A DNA stretch of 53,075 nt from Desulfobacteraceae bacterium. GTDB taxonomy: Bacteria > Desulfobacterota > Desulfobacteria > Desulfobacterales > Desulfosarcinaceae. The position numbers and the translations under genes are program-made. Position 1 is the first letter of the stretch. Every line of letters begins with the position of its first letter. Below, piece by piece: positions 35,593-44,597 of this stretch. The stretch covers positions 1 to 53,075 of the forward strand of contig JAAERL010000163.1 of assembly GCA_024230435.1 (NCBI GenBank). Direction: 5' to 3'. Under the pieces are notes generated by a model. It was given only the letters and a program-made list of their open reading frames with translations. It had not been told where the DNA came from and searched no databases.

Positions 35593-37668
35593 TCAACTGC
35601 CTGTTGCAGACTCGCTGGTATCTGATAGGTCATTTTTTAAATAACAAATTAACCCGCATTGCAGGCACCGGTTAGCTTCTTTTTCCGCTGCCATGGGGCT
35701 GAATCCTTTTTCTAATTCAAAACCAGCCGCTGTCTTGCTGGCATCGGCCACTGGCATGATTTGCCGGGCTTGCGCCTCGACATTGAAAACCTTGTTTACA
35801 TTCTGGACCGCTGTCAAAGCCGTTACAACATTATCGGGCAGGTCAATGTCAAGTTCGTATATTGATTGATGAATTGTTGCCGCAGCACGGCGACCGGCGG
35901 CGATAGCACGGATGGCGGCGCTGAAATCAGTCACTATGTCGCCTGCGGCCATTAATCCGGTTTGCTGATGATAATCGGGTTGCTTGTAAGGCGGAAAGGC
36001 TTCCCAGGCGTTAGTTTGGCTCTTGTCATTGCGTCCGTTGACTTGGTTCTCGTCAGTTTCAGGCTTTTGCGGCACGGCAATCAGTTCCGGTAAACGGCCG
36101 GCTGAGAATATCAGGTGGGCGGCTTTAATTTTTTTTCGTTCATTAGTAGACAGGTTCACTATTTCGATGCCTTCAAGCTGGTTATCTTGGCCGTAAAGCC
36201 GGCTAACGGACGTATCTTCCTGAATTTCAACTCCGGGCATTTGTACAGATGTCAGATCGGGCTCTCTTACCAGAACCGTGATCGGGCCCGCTCCCAATTT
36301 TTTGCATCGCTCTATCATTTCCGGTGTCAGATTGGGATTGCCAACGATTACCGTATGACCTTTCAAATCCACGCTGGGATATCCTTGCTGACCGGATTTT
36401 AATACATCAATGAGCAAGTGGCATCCGGGCATCGGGCTGATTTCACTTTTGCCGGCCGTTCTAACCAATCGGCTGTCCCAGCCGCCAACCGCAAGAAAAA
36501 TGGCTTCATATCCCTCGTTCAATAAACTGCCAAGTGTAATTTTTGTGCCTACCGGGGCATTGGTTTGGGTTTTAACGCCCATAGCCATAATGCCGTTGAT
36601 ATCCCAATCCAGGATATCGCCTGGCAGGCGGTAGCGCGCTATGGCTGTGCGCAATAATCCGCCCAGTTGGTCCTGGGATTCGTACAATGTAACCGAATGG
36701 CCCATCCGGGATACAAAAAAGGCTGTGGAAAGACCCTCTACGCCTCCTCCGATGACCGCCACGCGCCGGTTTGTCTCAGGCGCTTTGTATGGCAGGATAT
36801 GTTTACCCCGTTTTTTTTCATAATCGGCGGCATAGCGCTTCAGGAAATTAATGGCTACAGGTTCATCAACATATTGGCGCCGGCATTCATTTTCGCAGGG
36901 CCGGGGGCAAATTCGGCCGATAACCGCGGGAAAGGGATTTCTCTCCTTTATAATCTGTACGGCTTTTAAATGATCACCTTTGGCCATGGCGCCAATATAT
37001 GCGCTTATATTGATTCCTGCCGGACAGGCCCGCTGACACGGTGTAGTACAGTCTTCGGTCGTATATTCTTTTAAAATGCGGCGTGTCACGGAAGAAAGAG
37101 TGATAATGTTTTTCGGGCAAACCCGTTCGCAGGCTCCGCAGCCGGTGCAGCGCCCTTGATGAACTACCGGCAGCCCTTTGGGGCCCATAGTGATGGCGTT
37201 AAACGGACACGTCTTGGCGCAGGTGCCCAGACCTAAGCAACCAATGTTGCAAACTTTCATGCCACCGTTTAGCAAGGCGGCTGCACGGCAGTCCTGCATG
37301 CCATGGTAAGTAAATTTTGTATCCGCCTCGGCCACTGAGTATGTGCAACCCGGCAAGGCGATATCAGGCTCTTTGGCTTCTACGCTGATACCCAAAAGGG
37401 AAGCAATGGCTTCAGCTGTATCCGGCCCGGCGGCTACGCATGAATCCGGACCGGATTTGCCGGCTGCAACCGCCTCGGCATTGGAAATACAGCCAGGATA
37501 ACCGCAACCGCCGCAATTAGCTCCGGGCAGGACATCATCAATGGCCAGTATCAATGGATCAACGTAAACGTAAAAAACTTTTGAAGCGATTGCCAGGCCA
37601 ATACCTACAATGACTCCCAATCCTCCCATCAACAGGATTGCTTCCATGAGCCCCATTGCTGTATCCAT
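35593..37668 (-). CDS. RnfB-like ferredoxin fused to a GltD-like FAD/iron-sulfur oxidoreductase
   Basis: 691 residues. One N-terminal membrane helix (9-33) precedes an RnfB-type Fes cluster (C52, C55, C60, C77). Two 4Fe-4S ferredoxin motifs follow (about 139-153 and 173-183). From about 200 on it is GltD-like: Cys clusters at about 206-214 and 253-261, an FAD site GGGVEGL (306-312) and a second dinucleotide fold whose motif reads VIVGNPNLTPEM (439-450). There the usual GGGNxAMD is lost, so NAD(P)H binding is doubtful. A C-terminal CLQCGLIC gives more ligands. It follows the NuoF-like gene and precedes RseC. It may take electrons from NuoF/ferredoxin. Confidence 0.9.
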   Translation of the reverse strand: MDTAMGLMEAILLMGGLGVIVGIGLAIASKVFYVYVDPLILAIDDVLPGANCGGCGYPGCISNAEAVAAGKSGPDSCVAAGPDTAEAIASLLGISVEAKEPDIALPGCTYSVAEADTKFTYHGMQDCRAAALLNGGMKVCNIGCLGLGTCAKTCPFNAITMGPKGLPVVHQGRCTGCGACERVCPKNIITLSSVTRRILKEYTTEDCTTPCQRACPAGINISAYIGAMAKGDHLKAVQIIKERNPFPAVIGRICPRPCENECRRQYVDEPVAINFLKRYAADYEKKRGKHILPYKAPETNRRVAVIGGGVEGLSTAFFVSRMGHSVTLYESQDQLGGLLRTAIARYRLPGDILDWDINGIMAMGVKTQTNAPVGTKITLGSLLNEGYEAIFLAVGGWDSRLVRTAGKSEISPMPGCHLLIDVLKSGQQGYPSVDLKGHTVIVGNPNLTPEMIERCKKLGAGPITVLVREPDLTSVQMPGVEIQEDTSVSRLYGQDNQLEGIEIVNLSTNERKKIKAAHLIFSAGRLPELIAVPQKPETDENQVNGRNDKSQTNAWEAFPPYKQPDYHQQTGLMAAGDIVTDFSAAIRAIAAGRRAAATIHQSIYELDIDLPDNVVTALTAVQNVNKVFNVEAQARQIMPVADASKTAAGFELEKGFSPMAAEKEANRCLQCGLICYLKNDLSDTSESATGS

Positions 37669-37833
37669 CTTCGTTCCCCCGTAGTGTTAAAGAAAATCAA
37701 GAAAGAAGTAATTCAATCCCAATTTTTTGATTTACTAATATGCGGCGCTGCAATGATAATTGTTTATTACAAAGCGCCGGAACGGGCCGCGGACCGCATA
37801 GGCTTTCAAGCACCGGCCACGGCAGCTGTTTTC

Positions 37834-37905
37834 TTAGAGATTGTTTGGGAAATAGAAAATTTAGCTTTTGCAGCCGATTTAATAATTCTCAAACAGGCTC
37901 TTACA
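37834..37905 (+). repeat. Family B repeat, internally deleted copy B6, overlapping a stop codon
   Basis: TTAGAGATTGTTTGGGAA at the left, GCAGCCGATTTAATAATTC and CAAACAGGCTCTTA at the right, with the middle of the unit missing. Its right end, TAAGAGCC on the minus strand, supplies the TAA stop of the NuoF-like gene. Confidence 0.85.
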
Positions 37906-39748
37906 TAATTGCGCCAAACTTGCATTTATCGTAACACGTCAGGCACTTGATGCATTTTTCCTGGTCAATTCGGGCAACTTCTTTCTTTTTCCACTCAATG
38001 GCGTCAACCGGACAGACTTTGAAACACAAGCCGCACTTGGCGCATAGTTCCGCCTCAATTTCAAACTTTAATAAATTGACACAGCGTTTGGCCGGGCAGC
38101 GTTTTTCAAGAATGTGCTCCTCAAATTCGTTGCGAAAATAACGCAGGGTCGATAAAACCGGGTTGGGGCCGGTCTGGCCAAGACCGCATAAAGCGGTTTC
38201 ACGGATGACATCGGAAAGCATCTCCATGTGCCTGATGTCATCGGGCTCTCCGTGCCCGTCGCATATTTTTATCAGGATCTGTAATAACCTGCGGGTGCCC
38301 TCCCGGCATGGTGTGCATTTACCGCAGGATTCTTCTTGAATAAATTCCATGAAAAAGCGCGCCATATCCACCATGCAGGTGTTTTCATCCATAACAATAA
38401 CACCGCCGGAACCCATAATCGCGCCGACTTTTGCTATTTCTTCATAATCCACCGGCGTGTCTAGATATTGCTCGGGAACACAACCGCCTGATGGGCCGCC
38501 GAGTTGAACGGCTTTAAACTTTCGTTTTTTGGGAATCCCTCCGCCAATATCATAGATAAGTTTTCGCAGGCTTGTTCCCATGGGCACTTCAACCAGGCCG
38601 ATGTTGTTCACATCTCCGGACATGGCGAAAACTTTTGTTCCTTTGCTGTTTTTTGTTCCTGCGGCGGCATACCAATCTCCGCCATGGACCATAATCTGGG
38701 CCACATTTGCAAAGGTTTCCACGTTGTTGAGAATGGTTGGTTTTTCCCACAATCCCTTGTGGGCCGGAAATGGCGGCCGGGGCCTGGGCATTCCACGGCG
38801 GCCCTCGATTGAGCGCATCAGCGCGGTTTCTTCACCGCACACAAACGCTCCGGCGCCCTGGTAAATTTCTACATCAAAAGAGAAACCCGAGCCCAGGATG
38901 TCTTCGCCCAAAAGACCACGCTGTTTTGCAGTATCTATTGCGATTTGAAGCCGCTTGATGGCCAGCGGGTATTCTGTTCTGGCGTAGACGTAGCCTTTTC
39001 GGGCGTCAATGGCCTTAGCCGCGATAACCATGCCTTCCAACACGGCATGGGGATCTGCTTCAAGGAGGCTGCGATCCATAAACGCCCCCGGATCGCCTTC
39101 ATCCGCATTACACAAAACATATTTGATATCGCTTTGGCTTTTGCTTGCAAACTCCCATTTCAAGCCACTGGGAAAACCTGCGCCTCCCCGGCCCCGCATG
39201 CCCGAGCGTTTCATCTGATCGATGATATCAGCGGGTTGCATTTCCAGCAGAGCCTTGGCAACGCCCTGATATCCGTCTCTGGAAATATAGTCGTCAATGG
39301 ATTCGGGATTGATCAATCCCTTGTTGCGCAATGCCCGCGGCATTTGATGGGCGAAAAAGGGGATATCGTTTTGCTTCGGGATGCGTTTTTTTGTAACTGG
39401 GTCCTTGTACAGCAGTTTCTCTACCGGCTTACCGTCTATCAGGTGTTTTTGGACAATTTCAGGAATATCTTCAATTTTGATTTTCTGGTAAAAGATATCG
39501 CCGGGATGAATCACCATAAGGGGCCCCACGGCGCAAAATCCGTTGCATCCGGTTTCAACAATTTCAGCCTTGCCGTTTAATCCTTTTGCATCGATTTCTT
39601 CTTGCAGAGCATTCATGACTTTTATGCTACCGGTGGCATGACAGCCGGTACCGCCGCAAATCAGCAGGTAAGTTTTATCTTTAAAAGTCAATCGATGAGC
39701 AAATTTTTCTTTGATCTGCTTTAAATTCTCGACGGTTAATTTTGACAT
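37901..39748 (-). CDS. NuoF/HydB-type NADH-binding flavin-iron-sulfur subunit
   Basis: 615 residues. The N-terminal thioredoxin-like 2Fe-2S domain has C31, C36, C68 and C72. The NuoF core has the FMN/NADH loop GRGGAGFPSGLKW, CNADEGDPGAF and GAFVCGEETALMRSIEG. An SLBB segment follows, then the ESCGKCTPCREGT site for the N3-type 4Fe-4S cluster. The end (about 565-615) has two 4Fe-4S motifs (CAKCGLCFKVCP, CIKCLTCYDKCK). This layout is that of HydB/NuoF proteins in soluble NADH-linked and bifurcating complexes. It follows NuoE and DRTGG genes. The stop codon lies in repeat B6. Confidence 0.95.
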   Translation of the reverse strand: MSKLTVENLKQIKEKFAHRLTFKDKTYLLICGGTGCHATGSIKVMNALQEEIDAKGLNGKAEIVETGCNGFCAVGPLMVIHPGDIFYQKIKIEDIPEIVQKHLIDGKPVEKLLYKDPVTKKRIPKQNDIPFFAHQMPRALRNKGLINPESIDDYISRDGYQGVAKALLEMQPADIIDQMKRSGMRGRGGAGFPSGLKWEFASKSQSDIKYVLCNADEGDPGAFMDRSLLEADPHAVLEGMVIAAKAIDARKGYVYARTEYPLAIKRLQIAIDTAKQRGLLGEDILGSGFSFDVEIYQGAGAFVCGEETALMRSIEGRRGMPRPRPPFPAHKGLWEKPTILNNVETFANVAQIMVHGGDWYAAAGTKNSKGTKVFAMSGDVNNIGLVEVPMGTSLRKLIYDIGGGIPKKRKFKAVQLGGPSGGCVPEQYLDTPVDYEEIAKVGAIMGSGGVIVMDENTCMVDMARFFMEFIQEESCGKCTPCREGTRRLLQILIKICDGHGEPDDIRHMEMLSDVIRETALCGLGQTGPNPVLSTLRYFRNEFEEHILEKRCPAKRCVNLLKFEIEAELCAKCGLCFKVCPVDAIEWKKKEVARIDQEKCIKCLTCYDKCKFGAIM

Positions 39749-39766
39749 TTTTTTGCTCCCACCGTA

Positions 39767-40120
39767 TTACCAGGACCCGTCCAAGCCTCTGATACCGTTC
39801 ATATAAAGCCTTCCACAGGCTACGAATAACGAGTATTGCGTAACCAGAAGGGCAATGTTATACGATCTGGCCAGTTCGATCACCTCTTGTGGAATTTTTT
39901 TTCCACGAACAATGACAATGGCTCCCACCTGGACAATTTTTGCGGTTTGTATGACATGCTCTGTGGTGACACCGGTTAAAAGGACGCAACCCTTGGCAGC
40001 AGCCGCCAGGACGTCATCCATGAGATCGGCTGCGCCACCGCCGATAATAATGTTATCTAATTGATCTTCACCCACCAATACACGGGCTTTAAGATGGTTA
40101 CATATTTCTGATATTTTCAT
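39767..40120 (-). CDS. DRTGG-domain protein of the NuoE/NuoF operon
   Basis: 117 residues, nearly all a DRTGG-like domain (GGAADLMDDVLAAAAKGCVLLTG in the middle, IVQVGAIVIVRGK after). Such small proteins recur between NuoE and NuoF/hydrogenase genes in anaerobes; a regulatory role is suspected, not shown. It lies 18 bp before the NuoF-like gene and just after NuoE, so it is almost surely in the operon. Confidence 0.85.
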   Translation of the reverse strand: MKISEICNHLKARVLVGEDQLDNIIIGGGAADLMDDVLAAAAKGCVLLTGVTTEHVIQTAKIVQVGAIVIVRGKKIPQEVIELARSYNIALLVTQYSLFVACGRLYMNGIRGLDGSW

Positions 40121-40130
40121 TTAAGCCTGA

Positions 40131-40613
40131 TTATTTATATTCTTCCAATAGATTAATGATTTTATCCGAGCTAACGTCTCCATGGGTGTCTTGATTGACC
40201 ACCATTACCGGAGCCAGTCCGCATGCTCCTAAACAGCGGACGCCTTGAAGTGTGAATCGGCGATCCTCGGAAGTGCCCCCTTCTTTGACTTGATATTGAT
40301 TTTCAACCCGGCTCATCACTTCTTTAATCCCCTTAACATAGCAGGCCGTTCCCAGGCACAGCTTGATAGTATGACGCCCCTTCGGCTCCATAGAAAATAA
40401 AGAGTAGAAAGAAGCCACACCGTATACATCGCTTGATGGCAGGTTCATGCCTTCTGAGATATAGTCAAGCAGCTCCACCGGCAAATAACCGACCACGTCC
40501 TGACATTGCCTGAGAACTGTAATAATGGAACCTGGCACAGGCCGGTTTTTGTGTATGCTTTCATCAATCGGGCTCCACATGTCTGCAGTGATATCTGGGT
40601 GGTCCGGGTGCAT
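40131..40613 (-). CDS. NuoE-type 2Fe-2S thioredoxin-like subunit
   Basis: 160 residues. The helical N-terminal part (IITVLRQCQDVVGYLP, VYGVASFYSLF) and C-terminal 2Fe-2S fold match NuoE/HydA-E (24-kDa) subunits: CLGTACYVKG gives the first Cys pair and CLGACGLAPV the second. It passes electrons with the NuoF-like subunit. It is the first gene of the minus-strand operon, with AAGGAGA six bases before the ATG. Confidence 0.95.
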   Translation of the reverse strand: MHPDHPDITADMWSPIDESIHKNRPVPGSIITVLRQCQDVVGYLPVELLDYISEGMNLPSSDVYGVASFYSLFSMEPKGRHTIKLCLGTACYVKGIKEVMSRVENQYQVKEGGTSEDRRFTLQGVRCLGACGLAPVMVVNQDTHGDVSSDKIINLLEEYK

Positions 40614-40928
40614 ATTTTATCTCCTTAAATAAGTTGTCTCCTGATTCCGGGAAGATATGTCAACGGTTTGTTTTTTATCTGCAATTCACGCATATTTTTT
40701 CCAAGGCGTCAGCATTCCATAAAGATGGAAAAAAGTCAATCCATTGACTTGAAAGAACAATTGTCCAGGTTGACGCAACCCCCTGGTTCGGATTATATAG
40801 AACAATTGCATTTAATGAAAATTGTTTCAATTCTAAATACATGCGATTCGGGGCCGGTTACTTAAAGCTGTAGCCGTAAACTAAATTTTTTCAAATCATT
40901 GGCCTTCGTAATAAAAAGGAATAAAAAC
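40614..40928. other. Divergent intergenic region between the two operons
   Basis: This gap separates the minus-strand electron-transfer operon from the plus-strand nucleoside operon and should hold both promoters. A 47-codon frame at 40724-40867 lacks a ribosome-binding site. I see no clear -35/-10 pair, operator or riboswitch. Confidence 0.4.
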
Positions 40929-41753
40929 ATGCCGGGACAAAATAGAATCGAAGTTCTTGAAACCTGCCGGTTTCTAAAGAGTAAGCTTATCAGTGAACCT
41001 TGTGTGGCAATTTTAACCGGAACTGGTTTAGGGGATATGGCCAACGGGATGTCGACTGAATTCGTTTGCGAGTATTCGCAGATTCCTCATTTTCCGGACT
41101 CGACGGTTCAATCCCATCATGGGCGCCTGATTGCAGGGACTATGGGCGGGCAAAACGTGATCATATTGCAAGGACGGTTTCATCTTTATGAAGGATACGA
41201 TGCAAAGCAGGTCACTTTTCCCATCCGCGTATTGAAAGAGCTGGGCGTGCGTGTCCTAATTCTGACCAATGCCGCCGGAGGGCTTAATCCGTCGTTTTCA
41301 ACCGGAGACTTAATGGTGATTACGGATCATATTAACCTTACCGGTGAAAATCCATTAGTGGGTCCAAATGAAGAACTCTGGGGGCCGCGGTTTCCCGATA
41401 TGATATCTGCTTATGACAACAATTTGACCGCAAAGGTGCGGCAAGAGGCTCAAAAAGAAGATATCGACATAAAAACAGGCGTCTATATTGGCCTGAAGGG
41501 GCCATCGATGGAAACGCCTGCCGAAATGCGCATGTTGCGGACCTTAGGAGCGGACGCGGTGGGATTATCAACGGTTATGGAATCTATTGCCGCTGTGCAC
41601 TGCGGTATGCAGGTTTTGGGGCTGTCTATTATAACCAATATGAATCTTCCGCAAGCTTTAGAGCCTGCCCTTGTCGAGAATGTTATCGCAGTGGCTCAGG
41701 AGGCGGCGCCAAAGATGAAACGTCTCATCAGTGCATTGATCGATTCAATTTAG
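40929..41753 (+). CDS. Purine nucleoside phosphorylase, probable methylthioinosine/5'-deoxyinosine type
   Basis: About 274 residues of the trimeric PNP/MTAP family: GTGLG at the phosphate site, H63 in SHHGRL, and NAAGGLNPSF. E195 (in SMETPAE) and N237 (in IITNM) match human PNP E201/N243, which read 6-oxopurines. At the 5' pocket the residue matching PNP H257 is V249, followed by V252, as V233/V236 in MTA phosphorylase. Together this predicts phosphorolysis of 5'-methylthio- or 5'-deoxyinosine. The start is the ATG at 40929, eight bases after AAAGGA. Two MtaD genes follow. Confidence 0.88.
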   Translation: MPGQNRIEVLETCRFLKSKLISEPCVAILTGTGLGDMANGMSTEFVCEYSQIPHFPDSTVQSHHGRLIAGTMGGQNVIILQGRFHLYEGYDAKQVTFPIRVLKELGVRVLILTNAAGGLNPSFSTGDLMVITDHINLTGENPLVGPNEELWGPRFPDMISAYDNNLTAKVRQEAQKEDIDIKTGVYIGLKGPSMETPAEMRMLRTLGADAVGLSTVMESIAAVHCGMQVLGLSIITNMNLPQALEPALVENVIAVAQEAAPKMKRLISALIDSI

Positions 41754-41834
41754 GCAATTGGCGCAATCGTCCTAGAGCTCTAAGATATACAGATTAACTT
41801 ATTTTCAAGCAGGCTCGAATAAGGAATGAGAATT

Positions 41835-43163
41835 ATGAATCATGCCGATATTTTAATAACCAACGGGAAGGTTGTGACACTTGACGCAAATGATACGCGC
41901 ATTAGTCCTGGAGCGGTGGCGGTCAAGGCTGATCATATCGCAGCTATAGGGCCCGTAAAAGATTTGGAAACCTGGCAGGCCGATACGATTATAGATGCCC
42001 GCCAAGGTCTGATCCTGCCGGGGCTGATCAACACTCATACCCATTCGGCAATGGCGTTATTCAGAGGTATGGCCGATGATTTGCCCTTGATGACCTGGCT
42101 GGAAGATCATATTTTTCCGGCGGAAACAAAACTTAATACCGGGATGGTCAAAACCGGGGCGCGGTTGGCTTGTGCTGAAATGATCCGTTCCGGTATTACC
42201 TGTTTTTGCGATATGTACCTGTTCACAGACGCAGTGGCCCAGGCCACGCGTGAATTCGGCATGCGGGCGGTTGTCGGAGAAGTGCTTTTTGATTTTCCCT
42301 CGCCTAATTACGGCCCCATTGAAAAAGGTTTTGAATACACTGATTCATTGGTTCGTAAATGGGCGCACGATCCTTTGATTTCAATAGCTATAGAACCCCA
42401 TTCACCCTATTTGTGCTCTCCTGAGCTTTTGCAAACGGCCAGAAAAATCGCCACTGACAACGGTATTAACCTGGTGACCCATTTGTCCGAAACCCAAAAC
42501 GAAGTGAAGCAGATTCAGGAAAAATACGGCTGTACACCCGTAGAGCATCTGGCCAAACTGGGGATATTGGGACCGGATGTTATCGCCTGTCACGCCGTTG
42601 TGCTCACAGAAAATGATATTGCCCTGTTGAAGAAATATGATGTGAAAGTATCCCATAATCCCCAAAGCAACATGAAACTGGCCTCTGGTATTGCGCCGGT
42701 GCCGGAGTTGCTGGAAGCAGGCATCTGCGTTGGATTGGGAACCGATGGTTGCGCCAGTAACAACAACCTGGATTTATTCGAAGAGATGGATACGGCGGCC
42801 AAGCTTCATAAGGTCGACAAATTGGACCCCACGGTTACAAGTGCGCGTGAGGTGCTAAACATGGCAACGATTGATGCGGCGCGTGTGCTTGGCATGGATT
42901 CTAAGATCGGTTCGCTTGAGCCTGGAAAACTCGCCGATCTTATTGTAATCGATACCGCCAAGCCACATCTGACGCCAATGTATGATCCGGTCTCTCATCT
43001 GGTGTATGCTGTCCGGGGCAGCGATGTAAGCCATGTCATTATCAATGGGCGCCTGGTCCTGGAAAACGGAGACTTTACAGATATCGATTTTAAAAATGTG
43101 GCGGATGAAGTACACATAGCCGTCGAAAAAATTTTAATGAGCCAAGAGCACATCAAAAATTGA
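41835..43163 (+). CDS. mtaD: MTA/S-adenosylhomocysteine deaminase, first paralogue
   Basis: About 442 residues, an amidohydrolase of the TrzN/ATZ-type deaminase group. Metal ligands are H-x-H in INTHTHSAMALF, a His in HLSETQNEV, one in ACHAVVL and the Asp in GLGTDGCASNN. The FRGMADDLPLMTWLEDHIFPAE stretch is typical of MtaD. The enzyme deaminates MTA, SAH or 5'-deoxyadenosine to the inosine form. I start at the ATG at 41835, after AAGGA; the ATG at 41826 is too close to it. Confidence 0.93.
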   Translation: MNHADILITNGKVVTLDANDTRISPGAVAVKADHIAAIGPVKDLETWQADTIIDARQGLILPGLINTHTHSAMALFRGMADDLPLMTWLEDHIFPAETKLNTGMVKTGARLACAEMIRSGITCFCDMYLFTDAVAQATREFGMRAVVGEVLFDFPSPNYGPIEKGFEYTDSLVRKWAHDPLISIAIEPHSPYLCSPELLQTARKIATDNGINLVTHLSETQNEVKQIQEKYGCTPVEHLAKLGILGPDVIACHAVVLTENDIALLKKYDVKVSHNPQSNMKLASGIAPVPELLEAGICVGLGTDGCASNNNLDLFEEMDTAAKLHKVDKLDPTVTSAREVLNMATIDAARVLGMDSKIGSLEPGKLADLIVIDTAKPHLTPMYDPVSHLVYAVRGSDVSHVIINGRLVLENGDFTDIDFKNVADEVHIAVEKILMSQEHIKN

Positions 43164-43219
43164 GCGTTGTGAAATAATGTATTAAGGCTGCCTATTTTCC
43201 GAACAGGTTTTCGAACTCA

Positions 43220-44575
43220 ATGGGGGTAGAACAGACATATATGATAGATAGTGTCATCCACAACGGATTGATCGTCACCGCTGATCCGTCGTTTCGCATT
43301 ATCGAAAACGGCGGAATCGGTATTTGCGACGGTAAAATTGTATCATTATGGAAAACAGATCACGAGCAGCCTCTGCCTCAAGCACATGAAATTTTCGATG
43401 CACAGGGCGGTATCATCATGCCCGGCTTGATAAATGCCCATACCCACTTGCCCATGTCTATTTTTCGCGGCTTGTCCGATGATTTGCCTTTGCATGAATG
43501 GCTTCATGAACATATATTCCCGGCCGAAGCCGCTTTTATTTCTCCTCAGAGCGTTGAATTGGGGGCCCGGCTTTCTTGCGCCGAATTGCTGTTGAATGGC
43601 GTAACAACTTGTTGCGATGGTTATTTTCTTGCCGATAACGTTGCTCAAGCAGTCATTGATTCCGGCATTCGGGCGGTTGTTGGCCAGGGTGTGGTTGATT
43701 TTCCCGCACCGGGCGTAGCGGATCCGTCCCAAAACGTTTCATCCGCCGTTTCCTTTACCCGGCGATGGAAGAACAAAAATTCTCTTCTGCAGCCATCCAT
43801 ATTTTGCCATGCGCCTTATACCTGCTCTGCCGAAACCTTGAAAGCCGCCAAAAAAGCCGCTGACCGGCATGATCTTTTGTTTCAGATCCATGTCTGCGAA
43901 ACCAGGGCTGAGGTGATTCAATGTAAAAAGGATCATGGTTGCAGTCCCGTGCAGTATTTGCATCAACTAGGCCTGTTGAATTGCAAAACCCTTTTGGTTC
44001 ATGCGGTCTGGCTGGATGAAGATGACATTCAGATCATTGCCGACTGCGCAAGCAGCATTGCCCACTGTCCCGAAAGTAATATGAAGCTTGCTTCGGGTAT
44101 TGCCCCGGTAGAGGATTTTCTTTGCGCCGGGATAACCGTCGGCCTTGGCACAGACGGTTGTGCAAGCAACAACGACTTGGATTTGCTTGCCGAATTGGAT
44201 GTTGCCGCCAAGTTGCATAAAATACGGCAAATGGACCCAACAGCCTTAAATGCCGCCACGGCGGTAAAAATGGTAACACTTGAAGGGGCCAAGGCTTTAG
44301 GACTTGCACAAAGTATCGGCTCCCTGGAACCGGGAAAATGTGCTGATGTCGTCATTGTGGACACACTTCAGCCCCATCTGAAGCCGCTTTTCCATCCTGA
44401 ATCCCACTTGGTCTATACTGCAAAGGGTTCGGATGTCCGCCATGTGATGGTCGATGGAAAATGGGTGGTGCGTGACGGTAAATTACTGACTCTTGATTTG
44501 CCGTCCTTGCTCGAAAACGTGAACCGTTTGGCCGAGACGATTGCCGAGAGAAATGGTTTGGCAAAATGTTGTTGA
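43220..44575 (+). CDS. mtaD: MTA/S-adenosylhomocysteine deaminase, second paralogue
   Basis: About 451 residues, clearly paralogous to the gene just upstream. It keeps the same metal ligands (INAHTHLPMSIF, HVCETRAEV, LVHAVWL, GLGTDGCASNND) and FRGLSDDLPLHEWLHEHIFPAE. The region between residues 150 and 200 differs between copies, so substrate ranges may differ. The start may be the ATG at 43220 or that at 43241; neither has an ideal site. The adenine deaminase gene starts 22 bp later. Confidence 0.92.
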   Translation: MGVEQTYMIDSVIHNGLIVTADPSFRIIENGGIGICDGKIVSLWKTDHEQPLPQAHEIFDAQGGIIMPGLINAHTHLPMSIFRGLSDDLPLHEWLHEHIFPAEAAFISPQSVELGARLSCAELLLNGVTTCCDGYFLADNVAQAVIDSGIRAVVGQGVVDFPAPGVADPSQNVSSAVSFTRRWKNKNSLLQPSIFCHAPYTCSAETLKAAKKAADRHDLLFQIHVCETRAEVIQCKKDHGCSPVQYLHQLGLLNCKTLLVHAVWLDEDDIQIIADCASSIAHCPESNMKLASGIAPVEDFLCAGITVGLGTDGCASNNDLDLLAELDVAAKLHKIRQMDPTALNAATAVKMVTLEGAKALGLAQSIGSLEPGKCADVVIVDTLQPHLKPLFHPESHLVYTAKGSDVRHVMVDGKWVVRDGKLLTLDLPSLLENVNRLAETIAERNGLAKCC

Positions 44576-44597
44576 TTTCAAAATGGAGCGTTTTCCC

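Noticed and set aside
40724-40867. A 47-codon frame between the two divergent operons
   Set aside because: No ribosome-binding site at a sensible distance and no family likeness.
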